Positions 12,556 to 25,340 of a DNA stretch of 64,000 bases are shown in pieces. Under the pieces are notes generated by a model. It was not told the origin of the DNA. It was given only the letters and a program-made list of their open reading frames with translations, and did not search any database. Both the position numbers and the translations under genes were made by a program. The stretch comes from Vespula vulgaris (lineage: Eukaryota > Arthropoda > Insecta > Hymenoptera > Vespidae). Position 1 is the stretch's first letter, and each line of letters opens with the position of its first letter. The stretch is from assembly GCF_905475345.1 (NCBI RefSeq), contig NC_066591.1, forward strand, positions 4,133,501-4,197,500. Direction: 5' to 3'.

Positions 12556-12574
12556 AAAAAAGAGAGAGAGAGAG
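12503..12574 (+). repeat. (GA)n microsatellite
   Basis: GA repeat with interruptions at 12543-12560. The surrounding 12340-12500 is non-repetitive and moderately GC-rich, without a recognisable exon. Confidence 0.9.
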
Positions 12575-12808
12575 AAATGAAAGATGAAAGGCATCGAATA
12601 AAAAAAGATGGATAAAAAGAAAAAAGGGAGAGGGACTTATGCATACATAATTTCAGATACGATCGAGAAGGGCTGGTCTCGCGATATCCCAATGGGTTAG
12701 AGCCGACAAATTTTAACAGGGAGAAAAAACGTTTTCAATCTTTCAAAGTGAGAAACTCTCTTTCAGTCGGTAATGCCCAAGAAAAGATTGGGCGAAGTAA
12801 AAGAGGGT

Positions 12809-12834
12809 GGAGGAGGAGGAGGAGGAGGAGGAGG
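12809..12834 (+). repeat. (GGA)n trinucleotide repeat
   Basis: About eight GGA units. The local plus frame reads poly-Gly in a Lys-rich context and has no known protein match. Confidence 0.9.
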
Positions 12835-13204
12835 TAAAAAGAAGAGCAAAAAAGTCGTTTACCGAGATTACGTTCTCGATCGAGGATCATTTAAACCAAT
12901 GAAAGAGAAGCAGAAAATCAAAAGAGAAAGGAAGAGAAGAGAAGGAAGGGAAAAAAGGTGCCTCGAGAGTGCCTAAGCGAAAAGAAAAGAAATAAGCTGA
13001 CTGCGATGAAAGAAAATGCAAAAAATTCAAAAAAGAAGAAAAGAAATAATAATAATAATAACAATCATCATCGTCATCGTCTTTTCGTTTTGATTATTTT
13101 TTATAATTCCGATAGAATTAATTTAGAATTAATTTAGAAATAGGGGGAATGAAGGGGAAATAAAGGGAGGGACAAAATTCAATTCGGTTACAAAACGTCG
13201 ATGA

Positions 13205-13208
<4 letters not shown>

Positions 13209-13238
<30 letters not shown>
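13209..13238 (+). repeat. (CT)15 microsatellite
   Basis: Perfect CT run followed by TTTTTCTTTTTTC. Confidence 0.9.
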
Positions 13239-13242
<4 letters not shown>

Positions 13243-15765
13243 CTTTTTTCTATGTAACTGTATCATGTAACGTATACCCTCCGTGCACGTATAGTTGTAT
13301 GTCGTTAGATTTACGCGAACGTCCCTACAGGATTTTATTCCAGCGTTGTAATTAGTTCACGATGAAAGTAAAGCTCTCAGGTACACCCTTTTTCCCGCTT
13401 ATTCGTCTTTCACAGTTGCCGCCGTAGAAATGCGCGAGCGTGCACACTCACACTTACATACATACTCACGCATACACACGTATATAGTTCTTGGAGGTTT
13501 CTCTATTGCCTTTGAAATTTCATGGAAAAATTACATGGACTTTAACTGCAAGGGAATATTAATTTAATGAATATCTATCGCACTTTGGTAATACGATACT
13601 GTTATGTTTATCGGTGAAACGATGAAATAAATCGTACAATTTCTTGTCGATCGAATTTTTAAAAAAGAAAGAAAAGGTAAATAGTAAAAGGAAAAGAAAT
13701 AAAAAGAAGAGGGGAGAGAGAAGTTTTCTCTTATTGCATTTGAAAGAGGAACAGAGCGAAATGGGAAATTTAAAATTTTAGGAGAGAGAATAGGGAAAAT
13801 GAAAGAAGAAAAAATAATGCAAAACGAAGAAGAATCGCTCTACGCTAATTGTATACGTATCGTAATATCGACAACGAGATAATTTTCTAATGAGAAGTAA
13901 TTTTTTTGAACTCCTTTTTTATCTCTCCTAATAAAATATTTTACACGAATGAATAAACATATTCTTACCGTGAATGTGCGTATCGTATATAAAGTTATAA
14001 TTAAGCGACTCAAAACGAAACGAAAATTCGAACAGCCCTTACGAAAAATACGATGCGATGTCAAATTTGCAAGATCAATTTTAATAATGACAATAACGAT
14101 TTACGTGAAACTTAATAATGAAAACAACCATGAAAAGTTTTAACCGTATAACTCATTTACTTACATAGCATTCGTCCGACATTATTATTACTTTGTTATT
14201 ATTGTTACAAAATTTTACGAAAATTCGATAGAAATTTTTCGACGTATACTCGATAATAATAAAACATAAATACAATATTACACGTCCGTATAGATACGCT
14301 AGGAAAATTTAAATTTTCGATCGCGATAAGATAACTCAAACTTAACAAACACTTTATTCGAAGAATCTTACATCTTAAGGAATGAACGATAATAGCAATC
14401 ATGATAAAATAATCGTTTAATTGAGCGATTTGGATTAAACGTAAAAAAAGATAAGCCATAAATGCTCGATTGTAATAAACGTTGAAAGATGGGAAAGAGT
14501 GGGAGGAAGAAGAGGGTAGTAAAGAGAGGGAGAGCAGCAGAGGGATGATAGCGTTGTGTGGGATGGTGTATGTAAGGTAGACTTATCCAATCGATTTTTT
14601 TTTCTACCCTACTCCTTCCTTTTATTTCGATTCTTTTCTCTTCGCTAATGGACTCTGCCGATGCATTCGTCTCTCATCCTTCTTATTTCTACCATCTTTC
14701 AACTCTTAACCCCACTCTCACCCTTCTCCTCCCTCCCCCACCCTTTCTACCATCTTTCACGTAAACGCATTCGAGCGGAGTCAAACGCTAACTTAAATTA
14801 CGATTTCAATCGCAAATCCGTTTAACTCTTTCCAATCCTTCGAAGCTACCCATACTATGGCAATCCTCTACCTAACTTCTGTCTTTCTCTTACTCTCTCT
14901 CTCTCTTTTTGTCTCTCTCTCTCTCTCTCTTTCTCTCCTTACTAGTTCCATCGTTACCAGGTAGGTCAATTTTCTTTCCGCTCTCCCTCTTTTTCAATTC
15001 ACCGACTGTATCTACAGGGGATAAAATAACGTTCCGTTCTCCTCTTCTCTCGAAAGAAAGAAGGAAAGAGAGAAAGAAAGGATCACAGGATTCGAGAAAG
15101 GATAGAAAGAAATAGTGAGTGTACGACGAACGTGTCGGAAGGAAAAAAAGGAGAGATTAAGATTAAAGGAGAGAAGAGAGAGAAAGAAAAGAAAATAAAG
15201 AGTTAAGGGTGGAGAGAGGAAAGAAGATTCATCTCGCGTGCCCCAATGGAATTACACGTTGGAATAATATTTTCAATTCGGCTAACAAGTCCGTGGTAAA
15301 TACCTGTCGGTAAGGTACTGATGTTCCATTCAATTAATTAGGCTCCAATTTCTTTTTCTTTATCTTTCCTTTTTTTTTTCATTTTTCTTCTCGAATCGAA
15401 AGAAGAGAAAAAAAAGGGAAAGAGAAAGAGAGAGAGAGAGAGGAGATTCACAAAATGTAAGTGTGTTTTGAATGAATAGGATAGGATATAAGAGTAAAAA
15501 ATAGTTTCAATTAATTAAAAATGAATAGACGAGGGAGGAGTAAGGTTGAAGTTAGCTAAGATATACGTGGACTTGAATAAAAGTGGAATTCCTACGTGGA
15601 TCATATTTTTTTAAATGTTTTATGATCCTGCTGTGAGATACTTTTGGAGTACGTTCTCCAAGTGAGAGAGTAAGGAGTAATGGAAAAGAAAAGAATAGGA
15701 TAGAAAAAGAAAATATCTGTGCAACATCAAGATCTAACTCTCCTGAGGACACTTATTATTAAGTT

Positions 15766-15767
<2 letters not shown>

Positions 15768-15815
<48 letters not shown>
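15768..15815 (+). repeat. (GA)n microsatellite
   Basis: About 48 bp of GA with one A insertion. Confidence 0.9.
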
Positions 15816-17725
15816 TAATATACCTTCAGTGTCATTTTTTTCAATATACTTCGTAATATCCTCTTCGTGCAACTATGTGTTCGTGTTTATGTGTTGGACT
15901 TTGTATCAGTATCAGTGTGTGATCTATCAATTTCTCTTGGTTAACGCTCTTTAAAAATTTTTATTGGTTTTTCTTTTTTTTTTTTGTAATATTTTTTTTT
16001 CATATCGTCATTTTTCATGTCGCGAAATATCAATGAAACGTGTAGAAAAGCAATTTGAAGTGAAAAATTATCGATCGTAAATCGAATTATTTTTTTTTCT
16101 TTTCTTTTTCTTTTCATTTCTTTTCTTTTCTTTTTTCCTTTTTTCTATCGTAAACGTAATGAGAAAAACTTGTGAACGAAGTTGCAGTGTAAGAAGTAAT
16201 AAGAAATAATTAAAAAGTAAAATAAACGATCTAAAAGAAAACCAAAGTTATTATGTATTAAATTGAAATGAAGAAAGAAAAAAAAAGAAAGAGTTAAAGT
16301 AAATCTATCTCTTATATATTAAATATTAAATCGTGAAACTAACTCATTGATTCCCTCCCACTCCTCCATAGCTAATAAAAATAAAAATATACAGAGATAC
16401 GATTTAATTTCCCACGAATAGAACGAATGAAAGGAAAAAAAAAAAGAAAATTAAAATATTTACAAATGAGAACTTTATTCTTGTAATTAAACGAAATTAA
16501 TGAACTGATTGATGTTCTTAGGTGCAAAAAAACAAAAAAAGAAAAAAAAATCATTGATAAACAAAAAAATAAAAAAGAAAAATATACTCGCGTAGATGTC
16601 TACATGAATACTACATGTGTGCGTATTTCTTTGGATATAGCCATGCCAAGGGTATATTTTTTTATTTATATGTCGCTGGCACGCGAGTAAGTTAAAATTA
16701 TAACGGGTGTCTCGCATGTTACACGCGGAGATACATATATTTTTATGTTCAACTACGCAATAGCTCGTCGTGGCACACGAGCGAGAGTGTCCTCGTCGTG
16801 TTAAGAAGAAAAGCTATGCAAAATGATCGAATACCACGGGTTCGCGTGTCTCTCTGATATTCAATACGTTTGCGTTCGCTGAAGTAACAAGAGCAAAAAA
16901 AAATATATTTTTAAATTACGTGACTGATTGCCAGTGATGTCTTTCGTGTTAGCGTATGTGAAAGACAAAGACGAATAATGTTCGTAAAATTGTTTACAAA
17001 CGAATAGAAAAAGATAGATTAAAATCGTATTATATGTAGAAAATTAAAACAGATATATATATATATATATAGGAGGAAATAATTGGGAGATTAAAATACT
17101 TTATTAAAATTTGTTAAAATTAATAACCTTTAAATACATCTGTGCATCGTAGAATTGAAATATGAAATTTATGATTTAATGTACGTAATCAAACACGTAC
17201 GTAACAATGATATTAGTTAAATTTTATGCAAAAGATTATGTTGTTATTATTTTTTTTTATTAATATTTCTCATAATATTTGCTTGGTTAATGCTTTAGAA
17301 CAATTCTTCTTTTTTCTCTCTCTCATTCTCTCTCTCTCTCTTTTTGTTTTTATCAATTGCTCAAAAATTTCTACAGAAATAAATCGTGTATTAAAAGGTT
17401 TTTAAACGAGTTATATATAAAATTCTTTCGTGTAAAATGTAATTCGCGTTTGTAAGAGATATCTCTTCGTTTTCTACATTATGTACATTGTGTTTTCGAT
17501 CGGTTATCTGATTGAATTTATTAAAATATTTAATTCGTGATCTTTGATACGTTTTAAAAATAAAATCTGAAAATTAGATTCTTATTAAAATTCAATCGTT
17601 GATTGAAATGGAGATAGATTGAAAACAAGATATGTATATGTATAAGTACATAGAATATAATGAAGTAGATATATATTAAATGATTGAAATTCGTATTTGG
17701 ATCTCTGATAAATCTTTCGTTTCGT

Positions 17726-17989
17726 ATGAAACATTACGGGATTTCAGCAAGTACGATCCAATTCGATAGAAAGCATTTAAATGTGTTAGGATCGTATTTA
17801 TCGTCGATCGACCGATACACACAACCACAGAAATGCGTGCGAACGTACGAATCCGTAATACCCTTTGTGTGCCTGGAAAACCGCGTATTATATTCGTTCG
17901 ATAGGAAATACGTGGAAAAAGAAATCAATTTATTTAGAAACGTAAAGTCCATTTTCGAAGATAAATCTCTTCGTATTAGATCGGAGTAG
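17726..17989 (+). CDS. Unrecognised 87-residue ORF in non-repetitive DNA
   Basis: An ATG at 17726 opens 87 codons (start MKHYGISASTIQFDRK) free of simple repeats, ending at a TAG at 17987. The protein is basic and mixed in composition with a Cys-containing middle (KCVRTYES, VCLENR). The complementary strand is also open over 17734-17952, which weakens the case for either strand because it may only reflect local base composition. There is no known domain, and the Kozak context is poor. Confidence 0.18.
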   Translation: MKHYGISASTIQFDRKHLNVLGSYLSSIDRYTQPQKCVRTYESVIPFVCLENRVLYSFDRKYVEKEINLFRNVKSIFEDKSLRIRSE

Positions 17990-19430
17990 TTATAGCAAAA
18001 CGAAAAAAAAAAAAAAGAAAGAAAGGGAAGAAAAGAATAAAATATTTTCGTTGTCTTCGACGATATACAAAAAATTTTTTAACGACTAAATTTTTAACAT
18101 TTTTTATTAAAAAAGAAGTGTTGTCTTTTACGTGTGAATTTTTATAAACGTCATTTTTTTTTGTTCGGTGTCATTTAAAGGTCAACCAAATGATATTGGT
18201 TACTTTGTATTTATTCTAAGCTACGACACTGTGATAATAAAAATATATCGATTTATCTTAAAAAAAAAAAAAAAAGAAAGAAGAAAAGAAAGAAAGATGA
18301 GTTCAAAATCACGAAAAGGTCAGATCCTTAAAAGATATTTTATAGTAGTCGGAATTATAATTATTTATTTTTTTTTTTCAAAAGTATTAGGAATATTTTA
18401 ATTATTCGAATTTCGTTTCGGAGATTGTATAATATAATCATTATTAAACTCGATTAATTCTACGATAAAATCTCGAAACTTATGTTTCGAAAATAGAAGA
18501 TATCAAGGTTTCTGTATTATGAAAAAATGAATGATTTTCGAATAAACGATTATATTGAAATGAGTTCGATACGATGGAAAAATAAAAATAGAAAAAAAAA
18601 GGAAGAAGAATGTAGTTTCATCTTTTTCTATGGAAACTGGGTTTATCGATGAACTATCCTCTCTCTCTCTCTCTCTCTCTCTCTATTCGATACAAGCCGT
18701 GTTTACGTTACGTTTACAAAAATTTTCTCCCTGTTACTGAAATAAATAATCTTTTCACCTTTTACCGGGTATCGAAAATAGTTTTACGTTACAATATACA
18801 TATAGACCGATGTAGGTCAGCGGGTCAGAAATTATCGATATAGATATTCGAGTAATTAATAATGGTATTCGTAATTAATGCTGGTGCATGGAGAGATTCA
18901 AAAAAAAGAAAAAAAGAAAAGAAAAGGAAAAAAGAACAAAAGAAAAAAATTCATTTAAACGAGATTTATGTAAATGAGATGTTATAATTTTTCCTTTTTC
19001 ATTTTTTATTTATTTATTTGTTTTTTTCCTTTTTCAAATAAAAATCGTTTCACACATTTCGTTTGTTGTTCTAAAAGATTAAAATTTAAAAGAAATAGCA
19101 ATGGAATAAATCTAAAAAAAAAAAAAATTCTGCTCAACGAATTTATGAATTTTTTCTTTTTCTTTTTTTTTATATAATTCTTATCGAATCGTATAAGAAT
19201 TTTTCGAAGAAAGATCTATCCTCCTATTACTTTTTGTTTCAAAAGAGAACGTCTGCAAACCAGGTTTTGTAAGCTGTTTGAAAAGCTTAGGTACCTCTTT
19301 GCTGTTATGAGAAACCTTGCGAAATGACGAAAAAGTCAACCTTATGAAAAATTTCAAAAATTCTACATAGAAACGAACCTTTTAACGTAGGTTACACTGT
19401 ATAATCTAAATAAAAAAGGAAAAAAAAAAG

Positions 19431-19433
<3 letters not shown>

Positions 19434-19472
<39 letters not shown>
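19434..19472 (+). repeat. (GA)n microsatellite
   Basis: Near-perfect GA run within a wider A-rich purine tract (19410-19510). It is inverted relative to the CT run at 19801-19826. Confidence 0.9.
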
Positions 19473-19475
<3 letters not shown>

Positions 19476-19798
19476 AAAGAGAAAAAAGAAATAAGAAAAA
19501 AAAAAAGTAATAAAAAACGTTCTAATGAACGACGTCGAAGTGACTGTGAAATATTAAAAAAAAAAAAAGAAAAAAGAAAGTCGTGCGAGGGATATTTAAT
19601 CATCCATTTTAACGTACGAAGAAAAATGAAAAATTAAAGGATATTAAATAAATAATTGCTAAACATAACGCCCATCGGTTTGTACGTACAATGAAAAAAC
19701 AAAAAATTATTATCAATGCGTTCATATTTACTTTTCATGTAGACTTTTATTTCGTTTAACATTTCTTTGCTTTTGATGTTGCGAAATTTTCAGAAGTT

Positions 19799-19832
<34 letters not shown>

Positions 19833-19838
19833 TCTCTC
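19799..19838 (+). repeat. (TC)n microsatellite
   Basis: TC repeat with two T insertions near 19827 and 19833. Confidence 0.9.
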
Positions 19839-22468
19839 TCGTTACCCCTTCCTTTTCAACCCCGTCCTCCCCTAACCCTCCTCTTTGTTTCTCTCGCATT
19901 ATCCACGATCAGAAATCTCTACGTTGATCTCAACGAATTATTTGGATAATGATCCCTATCCGATGCAGTAGAACAGCTGTTTAACACACTTTGAAATATA
20001 CCCACGCATGAAACGGAAATTGTAGAGCTGTTAATGACAGGTGATATTCAGGTGCGATATTTCTGAACGCTTCTCGTTAACTCTGCTTGAGATCATGTGA
20101 ATAAAGACTTTACGTACTGAATTTACTTTGAACGAAATTTTCCTATACGAGCTTTCCATTACAAGGTTCAAATATTGTAGAATCCTCTTTATTAATTTTA
20201 ATACTAAAATTTATGAATTTATACGTTCGTTAAAGCAGTCATCACATAGGTCTTTAAATTAAAACGAGCACGCTTATTTTGTTGTTATATTTTTAATGTG
20301 CATCTTTGAGTTTCTCTTTTGAGTTTTTCGATAATAATCTTCGTGTTCATGGCGTAAACATCTCTGTTTTAACGTTATCACGGAAGGTTTGTTTGTTTAA
20401 ATATTTATTCATTTTTTATGTCGAAGTCGATTAAATATTTTAAGAGATTTATCATTTCTTTTTTCTTTTGTTTCTCTTCTTTTTCGATTTGAAGGCAAAC
20501 CACAAGCGTACGATAAAATTTTTCAAAGTGTACTCGTGATAAAATTATTATATAAAGGAAGATGCAATCTTATAATATTTTCTTTTTCGATCACTAACTT
20601 CTCTGACTTCTGCAAATAATGTGAATAAATTTCACAGTCTTGAAATAATGTTTTTTTTTTACTTCGTTGAAAAATATGACACTTCTTTTTTCTTTTTTTT
20701 TTTTTGGAACGAATTCTGTCACAGGAGAATAAAAATACTCGGGCTGTGTTTTATAAACATGAAAAAAAAGAGATATTTTTGCAATAACTTGGCAGAGATA
20801 GAGTTAATAAATATTGTATCGTTAAATGGACGAGAATTTATATTAATATTTCATAGAACGATAAATTTTTGAAAATCAAGATTCGTTATGATAAAATAAT
20901 AAAGTAATGAACAATTCCGATGCTCATTCCTTATTAACAAATGTTACTGACTTTTTACATGATATATAAAATTTCTTTAGAATCAAATCGTGAGTGAAAA
21001 AAAGACAAAGATGCAAGAAGACAAAAAATAAATACGAATTAACAAAACCAAATAATAATACGATAATGTAAAAAAATATTAGAAAAACTTAACTAATAAA
21101 AATAAAGTCGTATTTGGTTATTTAAAAATGACGGAAGCAATGTCTAACGAAATATAAAAATCTATCTATCTAATTAAAAAATAATAACAATGATACGTTT
21201 GTTTTATATTCGAATAAATGTAATAGAAATATTACAAATTTATGGGGGAAACGAAATAATTTATTGATATTTGCAAAAAAAAAAAAAAAAAGAGAGAAAG
21301 AAATAAATATAAAAGCGAAATGAAGAGCTCGACGAATGGGATCGATTTCGGATTTCTCTTTGCGTGGTAAACTTTACCCGAACGCTGCTGTTGAAATATG
21401 TATTAAATTCCCTATGTATCCCCTATACTTGCATATAGCACGCAGTATAAAACAGAAAATTCTTTTTTTATATATATATTTTTTTTTGTTCAACCGACAT
21501 TATTGATTTCTCGAAAACAACAACTGGCAAAGAACATTTTTATCATCGATTTCGATAATATATGAAAAGGGGTTCAACCACCTTCGACGACCTTCAAACT
21601 TCAAAATTTCAATCGAATTTTATGTGATAAAGCGATCCACTGTGATAAAGAGAATATTTTAACTTGTTATCCTTCACCATATTTTCACGCAAACACAGAA
21701 ACATATATGCAAACACAAACAAGCTCACTCCAAAATTTCAGTATTAAAATAACTCCCGTTTGCATGTTATTTACATTTCTCTTTGTTTTATTATTTAACC
21801 CATTGATACGTGTAAAACATAAAAATATGTCAAATATTATATTATCAATTTAATAAAATAATAAGCATGAGCTAAAAATTTGCTTGACGTATGACACACG
21901 CGCGACATTTACAATCGAAAGATTATTTATTATCATATTTTTACATATCATTATCTTTATTAACAATTCACCAAATTCATTTCAAAATCTACAACAAGAT
22001 ATAAATCTCAATTCTACGTGTATATAATAATACTCGCATAATTATACACACACTCGCACACATATACAGATAATTGTTATTTCGTTTATTTTTAAAAGAA
22101 AGAGAGAAAAGTTACAAATCTAACAAAAGAAAAAAAAATGAATTAAAAAAAAAACTTGAAAAGAACAATGCACCTTAATCGATATACTTATCGAAAATAA
22201 TAAATTAAAGGTATCAAGGTATCTTCTCCCTCTTTCCCTCTCATTCTTTCTATCATATACATTACTTAATAATATTGATTTAAAAAAAAAATTAAAAATG
22301 GATTAAAAAAACGAGTTGAAATAAAAGGAAGAAAAACAAAATAAAAAAATGTCACCAGCTTGTGATATAATGATCTTAAAAGAAATGAGTATGATCCAGA
22401 AAGAGTACGATCGAGATAAACAATCTCATTTAAACGATCGACATATGTATTTACTTTAACTCATTTTC

Positions 22469-22473
<5 letters not shown>

Positions 22474-22503
<30 letters not shown>
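22474..22503 (+). repeat. (CT)n microsatellite
   Basis: About 30 bp of CT followed by GTATATAG. Confidence 0.9.
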
Positions 22504-22507
<4 letters not shown>

Positions 22508-22892
22508 ATAGCAAAGCTATAATTAAAGCATTATCGGAACAATAGATAGTAGATGAATCTGGAATATATTCTCTATCCCTTCGTCCCTTCCTCCTACCCT
22601 ATTCAATCCTTCTGCCGACCTATCCATCTAATCCTACTTGACAACTTTGTTGATCTCCGGAAAATTAATTTCCCGAACCGCAAGTGGTCCATCATATTTG
22701 CTTATTCTAATATTATTTCTAGTTTTTTCCCAATTTTCTTTTTTTCCATATTGTTTTTGTTGTCCTCTTTCTATAATAATAACGCATATAACATTCGTTA
22801 TTTCGAAAGAGAAAAAAAAGATAAAGAGAGAAAAGAAATAAAGAGGAGTAGAATTTCGTGAAAAATTAATTCTAATCGAAAATAATTAAAAT

Positions 22893-22894
<2 letters not shown>

Positions 22895-22967
<73 letters not shown>
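22895..22967 (+). repeat. (TC)36 microsatellite, left arm of an opposed pair
   Basis: Perfect TC run of about 73 bp. Its complement lies at 23167-23211 as (GA)n, about 200 bp away in inverted orientation. Confidence 0.95.
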
Positions 22968-22968
<1 letters not shown>

Positions 22969-23163
22969 GCTCTTTCTCTCTCAATCATATCGTCGAAAAC
23001 GATCGACGTGTGTTACACACACGCGGATGAATAACGTTAGATGAATTTAAATAATCTCGTCGTATAAATAGAAATCATAGCGAACGTGATTCCTCGCAAT
23101 TATTTTCTCTTTGGCTCGTTTCCTTCGTTGAGTAGAAAGAAGGTTGAGAAAGAGATGAAAAAC

Positions 23164-23166
<3 letters not shown>

Positions 23167-23211
<45 letters not shown>
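23167..23211 (+). repeat. (GA)22 microsatellite, right arm of an opposed pair
   Basis: Perfect GA run of about 44 bp, complementary in inverted sense to the TC run at 22895-22967. The spacer (22982-23160) is non-repetitive. Confidence 0.95.
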
Positions 23212-23212
<1 letters not shown>

Positions 23213-24611
23213 AAAGAGTGTAGAAATGAATGTTCGTTGAACTCTTCGAGCGATTTCACCATCGAGGAGTGAAAATTGCAAAAGGGAAGAAGGCTCTTTG
23301 ACTTCGGAATTCGTATTTTGAAAATCTTGAATTTAACTTCTCTCTCTCTCTCTCCCTTTCTCTCTTGCTGTTTGATCTTAAGTACACGAGAAGTTCTCAT
23401 TAAGCACAAGAAATCGAAATCGATTCGTGAAAGAAAATTCTTGACCGAATGAGAGCACATCGATATTACGATCCTGTTCGTCGACCTAAAAATCTTTTTG
23501 ACACTACTAGAGCGTACAAGCGTAACTATTATAGACGTTTCGATACTATCCTAAGGATATCCTTTTATGTATTCCACGTAAAAATAAAACTGAAAATTTT
23601 TCGATATATGTGCTTATCGAATGTTTTGAAAAAAAAAAAATAAAAAAGAAAGAGAGAGGAAGAAGAAAAGTAACTAATTCAAATGCTTTAAATGTTATTT
23701 CGTCTGAATCTTTTTCTTTCTTTCTTTTTTTTTTGTTCTTTTTTTAGAAAAATACGTATCAAACGTTATAATACAAAATGATATAATTTTCTCGTGTTCT
23801 AAAAATAATCAATTCTATGATACAAAATTCGTTCTCAATATACTCGAACATAAATATGTTTCGTTATCAATGACACGATAATGTGATATTCGTAAATGAA
23901 AAAAAAAAAAAAGAAAAAATAACAAACATAATTTTAGTACATAAAAATACTTATGAATGATTTTAAGTATTTGCGTTGGAAGTATTTTCATTTTCCTTTC
24001 TTCTTTTTTCTTTTCGTTTCTGATGTATTTAGTTTTGTAAACAAAGAAAAAAAACAAGAACGATATAACTTTGAAAGGTTGACAGAGACAGACAGAGACA
24101 GACAGAAAGAGAAACAGAGACAGAAAGATACAGAGAGAAAGATAGACAGAGAGAAACGTGTAAATAAATAGTTTCTTCGCTTTTTAAGTCGTTAAACGTC
24201 GAAAATCAACAACCCCGATTAAATCCTGGCTCCCAGCCACCGACTCGATCATTCGTCGAACGTTGAAAGTGTGCTTATTTATCTTCGAAAAGAGAAAGAA
24301 AAAAAAGACAAAAAGGAAAAAAAATATTTTCATCTACCAACATGCATAGATAACTTGCTTGTCGATGATAGTGATTTCTAATTCACCATCATCATCAACG
24401 AGATCTCATGTACACTCTCTAATTTAATTAGAAGTCACCCAAAATTCATCGATCCCTCCCTTTGCTCTTCTCCTATCCCTTCCCACCCCTCTCTCTTCTC
24501 TCGTTTCATGATCTATCAGACAAATTAGTCATGCAAATTTCGAGATGATTCCATAACGTAATTGACGAACAACAAACTGCGTCTCTCTGTGAGAAACCTG
24601 ATCGTGTTTCG

Positions 24612-25340
24612 AGAATTCCGTTCTATATATAGGGTGTGCCATTAGTGAGATATCTGTCCATGGTAAACTTCGATCTGTAGTTTTGAAAATGTCCCATTTA
24701 TTAATCTGATAAATTGTTTCTTTTTTTTTCATATCTCATTCTTTTTTTTTTTAATTTCTATACTTTCTGTAATATTTTTTTTCTTTTTTTAAGTTCGCTA
24801 TAGCATTGCAGGTAAATATTGTATGAACAGATCGGCAATTGGCGGTATTACTTGATCAATTTACACAAGATATGTTCAATACTTGATATCGTTGCAGAGA
24901 GTAATGCGATAGTAAAATTACAGTCGGTGATCATTACTAAATTGTACAATTCCATATTAAACATACCGCGAATGTTTCTCAGATCGGTGAATATGCCGAT
25001 ACGAATTTCATTTATGGTTTTACTAACGGGATATTTCTCTAATTGGTGTATTGGAAAATCGACAATGATTCTCTAACATAATGGTCACTGATTTGTAAAT
25101 ATCTTTTACAATATCGAGCGAAAACCGATCGAATATGTTATATATTGTATTTTCATTACTTTATTTCGTTTCTTGTTTATTTATTTATTTATTTATTTTT
25201 CATCAGAAACATCTTTTAGTCAATTTTTTTTTTTAAATTCTTTTTCTCTCTTATTTTCACTGATGAAATATTTTGCTATCGTTGATGCAAGGAAAAAAAG
25301 AAGGTTGTTGAAAGGACACCCTGTATATAAAGAATTCTCT
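24612..25340. mobile_element. Possible decayed DNA transposon bounded by imperfect inverted repeats
   Basis: The left end reads GAATTCCGTTCTATATATAG then GGTGTGCC (24613-24640). The right end reads GGACACCCTGTATATAAAGA then ATTCTCT (25314-25340). The reverse complement of the right end, TATATACAGGGTGTCC, matches the left TATATATAGGGTGTGCC with two differences, and GAATTCTC-type sequence lies just outside both. The ~730-bp interval has ordinary codon-like DNA in its middle: plus 24819-25076 is open for 85 codons, and the minus strand is open over much of the same stretch. No DDE/D motif or known transposase is visible, so it may be a non-autonomous remnant or coincidence. Confidence 0.3.

Larger units (their letters stand above)
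9417..24611. other. Non-coding stretch rich in microsatellites
   Basis: No gene supported beyond the weak ORF at 17726-17989. GC-richer non-repeat pieces occur at 10040-10250, 10640-10800, 11990-12200, 13260-13500, 15230-15340, 16680-16880, 19920-20060, 21320-21440, 22550-22700 and 24190-24280. None reads as a recognised exon. Most other sequence is AT-rich with A- or T-runs. Confidence 0.65.

Noticed and set aside
12773..12976. Gly/Lys-rich plus ORF
   Set aside because: Poly-Gly comes from (GGA)n and the Lys/Arg/Glu-rich remainder from purine tracts.
24819..25076. 85-codon plus ORF resembling a membrane-protein fragment
   Set aside because: It starts only at a TTG, the opposite strand is also open, and no receptor or transposase motif can be named. 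Kept only as part of the inverted-repeat candidate.
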